DNA from: Pseudofrankia sp. DC12
GTDB taxonomy: Bacteria; Actinomycetota; Actinomycetes; Frankiales; Frankiaceae
Reading direction: 5' to 3'
NCBI RefSeq assembly: GCF_000966285.1
Contig: NZ_KQ031391.1
Span: 2,825,208-2,889,207, forward strand
Length of the DNA stretch: 64,000 nt
The notes below the pieces were generated by a model. The model was not told where the DNA came from, made no database searches, and saw nothing but the letters and a program-made list of their open reading frames with translations. Both the position numbers and the translations under genes were made by a program. Below are positions 54,501 to 61,895 of this stretch, piece by piece. Within the stretch, counting starts at the first letter, position 1. Every line of letters starts with the position of its first letter.

Positions 54501-55157
54501 GTGGCGAAAGAGGAGACGCTGCCGCAGCCAGTGAGCACGATGACGGCCGCGCAGCTCGCGCGGCGCCGGCGGCTGACCGACGCGGTGATCGAGATGATCG
54601 ACCAGGTGCCGCCGGACCAGCTCCAGATGCGCGACGTCGCCGAGCGTTCAGGCGTCGCCCTCGGGACGGCCTACCGCTACTTCTCCTCGAAGGACCACCT
54701 GCTGGCCGCGGCCTGGGCCGACTGGCACCGCCGGCTCACCGACCGGGTACGCGGCGAGGTCTCCCGTGACCACAGCAGAAGCAACTCCGGCCCCGGCACG
54801 GTGCCGTCCGCCGGGGCCTGTACCCGCGTCGTCAGCTTTCTGCACCGGGAGCTCCGGGCCTTTCAGCGCCACCCGAACTTCGCCCGGCTCGTCACCCACG
54901 TCGAGGTGGCGAGCGACCCGTTCGCGAGCGAGGAGCTCGCCGGTCTCGCCGACGACAACCGGACCGTGATGGCGGCCCTGATGAACGACGTGCCGCCGGA
55001 GGTGGCCCGCCCCGCGACGATCGCGATCAATGCGACGCTCGCGTCCGGGCTGGTCGCCTGGACGGCCGGCCGCCTCACCTTTCCCGATCTCGTCCGCCAG
55101 TTGGAGGACGTCACCCGCCTCGTTCTCGGCGGATACGACGACATTACGGCCGGCTAG
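54501..55157 (+). CDS. TetR-family transcriptional regulator
   Basis: 218 residues from a GTG (GGAAGGTG context). The HTH is LTDAVIEMIDQVPPDQLQMR, then DVAERSGVALGTAYRYFSSK (helices 2-3), followed by a helical ligand domain like KstR-type regulators of lipid or steroid breakdown (LHRELRAFQRHPNFARLVTH, then FPDLVRQLEDVTRLVLGGYD). It probably controls the fused acyl-CoA dehydrogenase and amidohydrolase just upstream in the same direction. Confidence 0.9.
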   Translation: MAKEETLPQPVSTMTAAQLARRRRLTDAVIEMIDQVPPDQLQMRDVAERSGVALGTAYRYFSSKDHLLAAAWADWHRRLTDRVRGEVSRDHSRSNSGPGTVPSAGACTRVVSFLHRELRAFQRHPNFARLVTHVEVASDPFASEELAGLADDNRTVMAALMNDVPPEVARPATIAINATLASGLVAWTAGRLTFPDLVRQLEDVTRLVLGGYDDITAG

Positions 55158-55376
55158 GTTCCGGTAAACCGGCACGCACCGTCGGCTGACCGGCCGGGCC
55201 GGCTTCCAAGGGCCATTGAGCGGTCAGCTTCGAGACAACGAGGCCGTCAGCGTTCCGGGTACGTCCCGTCGACGCAGGGATTGCCATGTCGCAATCGGGA
55301 CAAAACCGGATCCGGCGTTCGGGTTCTCGCCAGACTGGGCGAGCACCGTGAACGAGCTGGATAAGGGGAAAGACCC

Positions 55377-55664
55377 ATGAGGATCCGCATGGCCGTCGCA
55401 TCGCTTCTCGCGGTGGCCGCACTCGCGACCACGGCGACCGGGTGCTCCCAGAAGGCCCGGGAACCGGGCCGCGACGCGCCGGTCTCCAGCCACGACGACA
55501 GGCCCGCCCGGCTCATCAACATGCCGGACGGCTTCAGCAACGTCTCCGCCAAATGCGACGGGCCGAACATGGTCTACGTCGTGTTCCATTCCGACAGCGC
55601 GTACGGCTCGGTCGCGATCGCGCCGAACGACCCACGCTGCCGGATGGCCGGCAGCACCGGCTGA
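55377..55664 (+). CDS. Small lipoprotein
   Basis: 95 residues, ATG with AAGGGGAAAG upstream. Signal and lipobox: MAVASLLAVAALATTATGC (Cys23). The mature 70 residues have two further Cys (SAKCDG, DPRCRM) likely forming one disulfide, and a beta-rich feel (MVYVVFHSDSAYGSVAIAPN). No family recognised. It ends at a strong hairpin shared with the convergent ABC transporter gene. Confidence 0.75.
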   Translation: MRIRMAVASLLAVAALATTATGCSQKAREPGRDAPVSSHDDRPARLINMPDGFSNVSAKCDGPNMVYVVFHSDSAYGSVAIAPNDPRCRMAGSTG

Positions 55665-55687
55665 CCCGCGCGACATCGCCGCCACCG

Positions 55688-55730
55688 GGGACGCCCCTGC
55701 CCTGCCGCTCAAAGCGGGCCGGGGCGTCCC
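55688..55730. terminator. Bidirectional terminator hairpin
   Basis: Outer perfect 10-bp stem (gggacgcccc/ggggcgtccc) with a second stem ccgct/agcgg and loop CAA inside. It lies between the convergent lipoprotein gene and the ABC substrate-binding gene. Confidence 0.8.
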
Positions 55731-55742
55731 GAGGGGCGCCGG

Positions 55743-56777
55743 TCAGGCAGCCGGCAGATAGCTGTTGGTGACGACGTCGGCGGCCTTCACCGGCTTGTCG
55801 ATGAGGCCCTGGGCGGACATCCAGTCCGCGAAGGACTGCCAGGCGACCGGATCCTCCTGGCCGAAGCCGGCGGGGTTGCGCAGCAGGGGAACGGTCGCGT
55901 CGACCATCTTGGGCAGGACCGCCGGGTCGTAGCCCTCGGCGACCTTGGCGATCGTCGCGGTGGCGCTCGCGGGGTCGGCCAGAACGTTCGCGTTGCCCTT
56001 GGCCAGAGCGGCCAGGAAGTCGCGCACCAGCTTCTGGTAGGCGGGGTCCGACTTCAGCCGGCTCGCCTTGGCGATGACGACGAGTTCGTCATAGTTCGGG
56101 ACTCCCGCGGCGGTGACGGGGATGACCGTCGGCTTCAGCCCTTGGGCGGCGAGTTGGACCGCTTCGACGTTCCGGAAGCCGCCCAGGGTCGCGTCGACGT
56201 TGCCGGTCACCATCGCGGCGATCAGGTCCTGGCCGACGTCGACCTTCTTCACCGACCCTTCATCGACGTGGTTCTGGGCGAGGATCGTCTTGAGGAACGC
56301 GTCCTGAGTGGCGAGGCCCGCCGTCGCGACGCGGGCGCCGGCCAGGTCCGGGATGGAGTGCACGCGCGACTTGTCCGTCGCGATGACCGAGGTCAGCGCG
56401 GTGGGGACCAGCGCCCCCACGGAGACGACGTCGAGGCCTTGTGAACCGGCGATGATGGTCTCCGGCTCGTAGGAGATACCGAGGTCAATTTTTCCGGTGC
56501 TGACGAGCTTGGTGGGGTCGGACGGGTCGGACGGCGACTGGAGCGTGACGTCGAGGCCAGCGTCCTTGAAGTAGCCGGCCGCGCGGGCCGAATAGAGGGC
56601 GACATGGTCCGGGTTGGGGTCCCAGTCCAGCAGCACGGTCGTCTTACGGGTCTGGGCGCTGGCAGCCGCGTCGGACGACTTGGCGCCACCGCCGCAGGCC
56701 GTCAGGACGACTACGCCCGCCATCAGCGCCGAAGCGGCACCCAAGCCGGTCAGCGGGCGAGATCGGTGAGCTCTCAT
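55743..56777 (-). CDS. ABC transporter substrate-binding lipoprotein, ThiY/NMT1-like
   Basis: 344 residues from an ATG overlapping the permease stop (ATGA). Signal with lipobox VLTAC. The NMT1/SsuA-like fold begins VLLDWDPNPDHVALYSARAA with GYFKDAGLDVTL, very like ThiY, which binds the thiamine-pyrimidine precursor N-formyl-aminopyrimidine. PPDAR-type motifs (LGGFRNVEAVQLAAQGLKPT) fit as well. It probably imports a pyrimidine precursor of thiamine; riboflavin (RibY) or another aromatic compound is possible. It is the last gene of the ATPase-permease-binding protein operon. Confidence 0.82.
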   Translation of the reverse strand: MRAHRSRPLTGLGAASALMAGVVVLTACGGGAKSSDAAASAQTRKTTVLLDWDPNPDHVALYSARAAGYFKDAGLDVTLQSPSDPSDPTKLVSTGKIDLGISYEPETIIAGSQGLDVVSVGALVPTALTSVIATDKSRVHSIPDLAGARVATAGLATQDAFLKTILAQNHVDEGSVKKVDVGQDLIAAMVTGNVDATLGGFRNVEAVQLAAQGLKPTVIPVTAAGVPNYDELVVIAKASRLKSDPAYQKLVRDFLAALAKGNANVLADPASATATIAKVAEGYDPAVLPKMVDATVPLLRNPAGFGQEDPVAWQSFADWMSAQGLIDKPVKAADVVTNSYLPAA

Positions 56778-57598
56778 CGGACCTTCTTCCTTTGGTGAGC
56801 CCAGCCGACCAGCAACCGCTCCAGGACGGTGACCAGCACGAACAAGGCGACAGACATCGCGGAGAGCAGGCCGATCGCGGCGAAGACCAGCGCGCTCTGC
56901 AACTGCGGAACGGCCTGGCGCATCACATGGCCAAGGCCGTCGGAGGAACCGGAGTACTCGCCGAAGACGGCGGCGGTCGCCGCATACGCCGCCGACAGCC
57001 GCAGCCCGGTGAACATGGACGGAAGCGCGGCCGGCAGCTCCACCCGCCGGAAGATCGTCCAACGGGTGCCATAGAGGGTGCGCATCAGCCTGGTCAGGTC
57101 CGGGTCCACGGCCGCCAACCCGTCCAATGTCGCGACCACGATGGGAAAGAAGCAGAGCAGCGCCACCAGGATCAGCTTCGGCGTCAGGGTGTAGCCGAAG
57201 ATGATCGCGAGAACCGGGGCGATCACGACAACGGGCACGGTCTGCGAGCCGATCAGCCAGGGATACAGCGCCGCCCGGGCGATCCGCGAGAAATGCAGAC
57301 CGGACGCGACGACCAGCCCGGTGGCCACCGCGATCGCGAACCCGGTTAGCACCTCGGTCAGGGTCACCCACGTGGCGCTCGCCAACGTGCCGCTCCAGCG
57401 GTTGACCAGCGCTCGGATGACTGCGCTCGGCGCCGGCAGGATGTAGTCCTCGACGCCGAACACGGCGGTGGCCAGCTCCCAGGCAGCCAGGATCGCCATC
57501 AGGACGACCGCGGCCGGGCCGTACCGCCGGACGAGCCTTCCCGCGCGCCCAGCCGTCGGTTTCCCGCTCTGGACCGCCGTTGCTGCCTTCGATGCCAT
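56774..57598 (-). CDS. ABC transporter permease, ThiX/SsuC-like
   Basis: 274 residues with six hydrophobic helices. The EAA-type loop is LMRTLYGTRWTIFRRVELPA followed by LPSMFTGLRLSAAYAATAAV. SsuC/ThiX-family features: SQTVPVVVIAPVLAIIFGYT and ELATAVFGVEDYILPAPSAV. It starts 3 bp after the ATPase stop and overlaps the binding-protein gene by 4 bp. Confidence 0.9.
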   Translation of the reverse strand: MASKAATAVQSGKPTAGRAGRLVRRYGPAAVVLMAILAAWELATAVFGVEDYILPAPSAVIRALVNRWSGTLASATWVTLTEVLTGFAIAVATGLVVASGLHFSRIARAALYPWLIGSQTVPVVVIAPVLAIIFGYTLTPKLILVALLCFFPIVVATLDGLAAVDPDLTRLMRTLYGTRWTIFRRVELPAALPSMFTGLRLSAAYAATAAVFGEYSGSSDGLGHVMRQAVPQLQSALVFAAIGLLSAMSVALFVLVTVLERLLVGWAHQRKKVR

Positions 57599-57601
57599 CG
57601 A

Positions 57602-58429
57602 TCAGCCCTTCGCCCGTCGCACCGAGCCGGGGCTGGCATCGGCGCCCGCTTCCCGGGGCGTCTCCGACGCCGAAGGCCGATGTTCGAGAGCCACGAGCAC
57701 CTGGTCGCGCAACAGCACGAACTCGGGGGTGGCGAGCAGTTCGCGGCGGGTGGCGGCGGTGGGCAGGTCGACGGCGTACCTGGCCGCTACCCGGCCTGGC
57801 CCGCCGGTCAGGACGACGACCTCGTGGCCGAGCAGGAGTGCTTCCTCGACGTCATGGGTGACGAGCACGACGGTGCGCGGCTCGGCCTCGAGGGTGGCCC
57901 GCAGCCAGTCCTGCGCCTCTGCCCGGGTGATCGCGTCGAGCGCGCCGAACGGCTCGTCCAGCAGCAGGACCTCCTTTCCGGCGACGAACGTCCGCAGGAA
58001 GGCGACCCGCTGCCGCATGCCACCGGAAAGCTCTGGTGGCCGACGGTCCTCGAACCCGGCGAGCCCGAACCGGGCGAACAGCGGCCGGACGGCTGCTCGG
58101 GCCTCGCGCCGCGAGATCCCCCGGTTCTCCAGCGAGACCGCGGCGTTCGCCAGCGCCGACCGCCACGGCAGCAGCAGGTCCTGCTGCGGCATCCAGGCGC
58201 ACCGGGCCAGCCGGCCCATCGGGTCCGTCGCTCCGAGAACGTCGACGAGACCTTGGTCCGGCTCGTCAAGACCACTGATCAGGCCGAGAATCGTCGACTT
58301 CCCGCAGCCACTGGGCCCCACGACCGCGACCCGGCGTCCGCGTGGCACGGCGAGATCGACCCGCCCGACCGCGACGACGTCGCCGAAGCTCCGGGTAACC
58401 CCGGTCAGCCGGATCTCGTCCCGGGACAC
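57602..58429 (-). CDS. ABC transporter ATPase, ThiZ/SsuB-like
   Basis: 275 residues from a GTG at 58429 (GGGAGG about 9 bases upstream); the open frame before it is Arg/Pro-rich. Walker [11 protein letters not shown]-loop MPQQDLLLPW, signature LSGGMRQRVAF, Walker B VLLLDEPFGALD and H-loop THDVEEAL. It is the first gene of the operon and powers import with the permease and ThiY-like binding protein. No TPP riboswitch is recognisable in its leader. Confidence 0.92.
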   Translation of the reverse strand: MSRDEIRLTGVTRSFGDVVAVGRVDLAVPRGRRVAVVGPSGCGKSTILGLISGLDEPDQGLVDVLGATDPMGRLARCAWMPQQDLLLPWRSALANAAVSLENRGISRREARAAVRPLFARFGLAGFEDRRPPELSGGMRQRVAFLRTFVAGKEVLLLDEPFGALDAITRAEAQDWLRATLEAEPRTVVLVTHDVEEALLLGHEVVVLTGGPGRVAARYAVDLPTAATRRELLATPEFVLLRDQVLVALEHRPSASETPREAGADASPGSVRRAKG

Positions 58430-58509
58430 ACCACCGCCTCCCGAGCCTGTGCGGGGAACGAGTGTGGGCGAGACCGGAGTGCCGCGCCTGCGCCATGTCA
58501 CGTTGGCCG

Positions 58510-58539
58510 ATACAACCCACCGGGGGCATACCAGGTCAA
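58510..58539 (-). promoter_or_regulatory. Possible promoter of the ThiXYZ-like operon
   Basis: On the minus strand TTGACC (58539-58534) and TTGTAT (58515-58510), 18 bp apart, about 80 bp before the ATPase start. It overlaps the region just past the end of the PrmC-like gene (stop at 58556). Confidence 0.35.
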
Positions 58540-58555
58540 GCCGCACCGGCCTACA

Positions 58556-59455
58556 TCACGTTCCAGGCGCCCGCTCGGCGTCGTGGGGATGAGCCGGCCT
58601 CGTCGCGATGACGACGGTGACGTCGTGCTCCTCGGAATGAACCGCCTCGTAGGCCAAACCGGCGCCGGCAACGGTCGCGGCCAGCTCCGACGCCTGCGCT
58701 TCGCTGGACTCGACCAGCAGGCGTCCGCTTAAAGCCAGCCAGTCGATCGCACCGCCAATGACGCGGCGGAGCACGGCCAGCCCGTCGCAACCCCCGTCGA
58801 GCGCTACCAGTGCCTCATGCTCCCGGGCCTCCGGCGGAAGCAGGCCGATCGCCGCGGTGGGCACATACGGGGCGTTCACGAGGAGGAGATCGACACGGCC
58901 CCGGAGGCTCACCGGCAAGGCCGCGTAAAGATCGCCCTCATAGCCGTGCCCGCCGAAGGGGGCGACGTTTCGCCGGGCACAGCGCACCGCGGCGGGATCG
59001 ATGTCGGCCGCGTGCAGTTCCACGCCGGTCGAACGCAGCAGGCCCGCGACGACCACGCCAAGGGCCCCGGAGCCGCAGCACAGATCGACCACGACGGCCG
59101 CCCGCGGCGCCACATCCGCGGCCCGGTCGGTGAGCCAGCGCCCGGCCGCGAGGTCGACGAGGAACTCGGTGCGGCGCCGCGGCACGAAGACGCCGTCCTC
59201 GACGAGGATCCGCTGCCCGTGGAACTCGGCCCAGCCGAGGACGTGCTCCAGCGGAATGCCGGCCACCCGCCGGCTGGCCAGCCGTTCCAGTTCGGCCGGT
59301 TCGTCGGCCGCGGCGAGCAGGAGCGCGGCCTCATCCTCAGCGAAGACGCAGCCCGCCGCCCGCAGTCTGGCGACCAGGATTTCCCGCGAACGCTGGGCCG
59401 GAACTGACAGGGAATGCGGTGCCGAAGAAAAGGGAGACGCGGGGGAAAGCGACAT
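58556..59455 (-). CDS. PrmC-like protein N5-glutamine methyltransferase
   Basis: 299 residues from the ATG at 59455 (AGAGG upstream). The N-terminal helical domain (RRVAGIPLEHVLGWAEFHGQ, VEDGVFVPRRRTEFLVDLAA) and Rossmann core (VVDLCCGSGALGVVVAGLLR) follow PrmC/HemK. The active-site NPPY motif reads NAPY (LLLVNAPYVPTAAIG), a variant seen in a paralogous actinobacterial group of putative protein-(glutamine-N5) methyltransferases. Release factors are the substrates of PrmC; the paralogue's target is unknown. It lies upstream of the ThiXYZ-like operon in the same direction. Confidence 0.82.
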   Translation of the reverse strand: MSLSPASPFSSAPHSLSVPAQRSREILVARLRAAGCVFAEDEAALLLAAADEPAELERLASRRVAGIPLEHVLGWAEFHGQRILVEDGVFVPRRRTEFLVDLAAGRWLTDRAADVAPRAAVVVDLCCGSGALGVVVAGLLRSTGVELHAADIDPAAVRCARRNVAPFGGHGYEGDLYAALPVSLRGRVDLLLVNAPYVPTAAIGLLPPEAREHEALVALDGGCDGLAVLRRVIGGAIDWLALSGRLLVESSEAQASELAATVAGAGLAYEAVHSEEHDVTVVIATRPAHPHDAERAPGT

Positions 59456-59965
59456 CAGGAACCTCTTTCGAAACGGGGCTCTCGCGGTCACCGTCAGGGC
59501 TCCGGCACGCTCGCGATTTGTCCCGGTTCGGCGACCCGTCGAGGTGCAGCGGGCGATCTCTCGATCACTGACGCTGCTGCGGGATCGGGCCAGGGTGTTC
59601 GGTCGAACCGCCCTGTGGACGAAGCGGGCAAATTGCCTTCTCGGCGGAGCCCTGCGGTCACCGTCGCCGCTGGTCGGCCGCGCGGCCCCGGAACGAGAGC
59701 ACCCACCCTGACCGGACGTTGATGGGTCTCACCTCCTCGGGTCGTCGCTGCGCAGGCCGCACTTTACCCGATCAGCGCCGGGCCCCGCACGGACCGGCTA
59801 CCCCTCAAGGCGTACGTCCTACGACCTCAGAGGGATCACAGGGCGAGCAAAGATCGGCCTCACGGGCGTCGGCGGCAGGCGCGGAGATCCCTAACGTTCT
59901 GCATCGTCAACAGTCGGTCCGCCACCAGGGATGCGACCGGCCCGGAAGACGACGGACGTGAGGTT
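59456..59965. other. Divergent intergenic region
   Basis: About 510 bp between the PrmC-like gene and the ABC exporter operon. No gene is recognised; the short open frames are Arg/Pro/Ser-rich. It must hold both divergent promoters. Confidence 0.4.
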
Positions 59966-59999
59966 CCGATGATCGAGGTGCACCGATGATCGAGGTGCA
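59966..59999 (+). repeat. 17-bp tandem duplication making a leader ORF
   Basis: Two exact copies of ccgatgatcgaggtgca. The first ATG (59969) reads a six-codon peptide MIEVHR that stops with TGA overlapping the second ATG (59986), the start of the ABC ATPase. The gaggtg inside the first copy also serves as ribosome site for the second ATG. Confidence 0.85.
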
Positions 60000-60975
60000 G
60001 GGGCTCGCCAAACGCTATGGCCGCAAGGTCGCCGTCGACGATCTTTCTTTCACGGTCCGGCCTGGCGTCGTCACCGGTTTCCTGGGCCCGAACGGCGCGG
60101 GCAAGTCGACGACGATGCGCATGATTCTCGGTCTGGATCGGCCGACCACCGGCATCGCGCTCGTTGACGGACGGCCGTACCGCGAGCTGCGGGCACCGGC
60201 GCGGCACGTCGGCGCATTGCTGGAGGCGCGGTCCATCCACTCCGGTCGCAACGCGCGCAACCACCTCCTGGCGCTCGCCCATACCCACGGCGTCTCCGCC
60301 CGCCGGGTCGACGAGGTCATCGATCTGGTCGGCCTGCGCGAGGTGGCCCGCAAGCGGGCCGGCGGCTTCTCGCTCGGCATGGGCCAGCGGCTCGGGATCG
60401 CCTCCGCGCTGCTTGCGGACCCGTCGACGCTGGTCCTCGACGAACCGGTCAACGGGCTCGACCCCGAGGGAATTCGCTGGATTCGGGACCTGCTCCGCGG
60501 ACTGGCCACCGAGGGACGGGCCATCCTGATCTCGTCGCACCTGATGAGCGAGATGGCCCTGACCGCGACTCATCTGGTCGTGATCGGCCGAGGCCGGCTG
60601 ATCCAGGAGACGACGATCGAGCAGTTCGTCCGCGCCGCTTCCAGCAGCCGAGTCCACGTCCGCTCCCCACAGGCGGCGGAATTTGCCGAGCTTCTGGCCC
60701 AGGCGGGCGCAACCGTCACTTTCTCGCCTTCCACCGCCGGAGACCCGGCAGTCGTCGGGTTCGGGGGCGTCCAGGCACGCCCGACGATTTCCGACTCGAT
60801 CGAGGTCGCGGGCCTACCGGTGGAACGCATTGGCCACCTGGCCCGCGCACACGGAATCACGCTCTACGAGCTAAGCCCGCGCCTCGCCTCGTTGGAGGAC
60901 GCGTTCATGGACATCACGCGCGACTCGGTCGAGTTCGCTACCGCAGCGCCGGCGGCCCCTGGAGGGAACCGATGA
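59986..60975 (+). CDS. ABC exporter ATPase (DrrA/bacitracin type)
   Basis: 329 residues from the second ATG of the duplicated leader. Walker A GPNGAGKST (FLGPNGAGKSTTMRMI), signature FSLGMGQRLGIAS, Walker B LVLDEPVNGLDPEG, H-loop SHLMSEM. The C-terminal 100 residues are the usual extra domain of DrrA/BcrA-type ATPases (VRAASSSRVHVRSPQAAEFA, LSPRLASLEDAFMDITRDSV). It pairs with the permease that starts in its stop codon. Two-component genes follow, so it is probably an antibiotic or peptide exporter under their control. Confidence 0.93.
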   Translation: MIEVQGLAKRYGRKVAVDDLSFTVRPGVVTGFLGPNGAGKSTTMRMILGLDRPTTGIALVDGRPYRELRAPARHVGALLEARSIHSGRNARNHLLALAHTHGVSARRVDEVIDLVGLREVARKRAGGFSLGMGQRLGIASALLADPSTLVLDEPVNGLDPEGIRWIRDLLRGLATEGRAILISSHLMSEMALTATHLVVIGRGRLIQETTIEQFVRAASSSRVHVRSPQAAEFAELLAQAGATVTFSPSTAGDPAVVGFGGVQARPTISDSIEVAGLPVERIGHLARAHGITLYELSPRLASLEDAFMDITRDSVEFATAAPAAPGGNR

Positions 60976-61796
60976 ACACCACAACGATCGCGGACGCCCG
61001 CCTCGGCGTGGGAACGGGAGACGTCACGCAACTGCGCGTCGTGCGCTCGGAATGGGTCAAGCTGCAGTCCCTGCGTTCGACCGGCTGGACCCTGGGCTCC
61101 GCTGCCCTGCTGCTCATCGGCCTCGGCATACCCCTCTGCCTGCATGCCTCGCACCACTGGACTCCGGCCGAGGTCCAGTCCAGAACCCAGGACCCGGTGT
61201 TCCAGTCGTTGGGCGGTCTGTTGCTCGCGCAGATCCCCATCGGCGTGCTTGGGGTGCTGACGATGAGCGGCGAATACGCCACCGGGATGATCCGGGCCAC
61301 GCTTGGCCTGGTTCCGAAGCGGCTACCGGTGCTGTGGGCCAAGGTGGCCGTGTTCGGCGTGACGTCCTTCGTGCTCATGCTGGTGGCCGCGCTGGTCACG
61401 TTCCTCATCGGTCAGATTCCGCTGTCCCAACACGGTGTCGGAGCCACGCTCGGCAGCCCCGGAGCGGCCCGCGCGGTGCTCGGCGCCACCGGATACCTGG
61501 CCCTCGTCGGCCTGCTGGGACTGGCCCTGGGCGCGCTGCTGCGGCACACGGCCGGCGCGGTTTCGGCACTGCTCGGCGTCCTGCTGGGGCTGCCGATCCT
61601 GTTCGGGCTACTACCGGAGAGCTGGCAGTCAGCGGCGCGCTTCCTGCCGACCCTTCTCGGCGAGGGCATGGCGTCGACCAGTCCGCCCAGCGTCACCCAT
61701 CAGCTCTCCCCGGGGCTCTGCGCCATCGTGATGTGCCTTTACACGGTCGTCGGACTGGCTGCCGCCGCCGTCGTCCTCGCCCGGCGCGACGTCTGA
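60972..61796 (+). CDS. ABC-2 type transporter permease
   Basis: 274 residues from an ATG overlapping the ATPase TGA. About six hydrophobic helices: LGSAALLLIGLGIPLCL, LLLAQIPIGVLGVLTMSGEY, VFGVTSFVLMLVAALVTFLI, TGYLALVGLLGLALGALLRH, VSALLGVLLGLPILFG and LCAIVMCLYTVVGLAAAAVV. The motif MSGEYATGMIRATL after the second helix is typical of BcrB-like permeases. It forms the membrane part of the exporter with the upstream ATPase. It ends at a strong hairpin. Confidence 0.9.
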   Translation: MNTTTIADARLGVGTGDVTQLRVVRSEWVKLQSLRSTGWTLGSAALLLIGLGIPLCLHASHHWTPAEVQSRTQDPVFQSLGGLLLAQIPIGVLGVLTMSGEYATGMIRATLGLVPKRLPVLWAKVAVFGVTSFVLMLVAALVTFLIGQIPLSQHGVGATLGSPGAARAVLGATGYLALVGLLGLALGALLRHTAGAVSALLGVLLGLPILFGLLPESWQSAARFLPTLLGEGMASTSPPSVTHQLSPGLCAIVMCLYTVVGLAAAAVVLARRDV

Positions 61797-61818
61797 CGGG
61801 CCCGCGCGGATCGTCCGG

Positions 61819-61855
61819 GACCGGTCCGGTGGCGCCAGGCGCCACCGGACCGGTC
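61819..61855 (+). terminator. Hairpin terminator after the ABC permease
   Basis: A perfect 18-bp inverted repeat, gaccggtccggtggcgcc and its complement around a single A (about 16 bp of stem in practice), 22 bp after the permease stop and before the kinase gene. It would separate exporter and kinase transcripts. Confidence 0.8.
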
Positions 61856-61895
61856 AGTCCCGCCAAACCGCCCCACCGAGCCCGAAGGCGTCACG

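Noticed and set aside
58430-58555. TPP riboswitch upstream of the thiamine-like transporter
   Set aside because: None of the conserved thi-box segments could be found in the leader.
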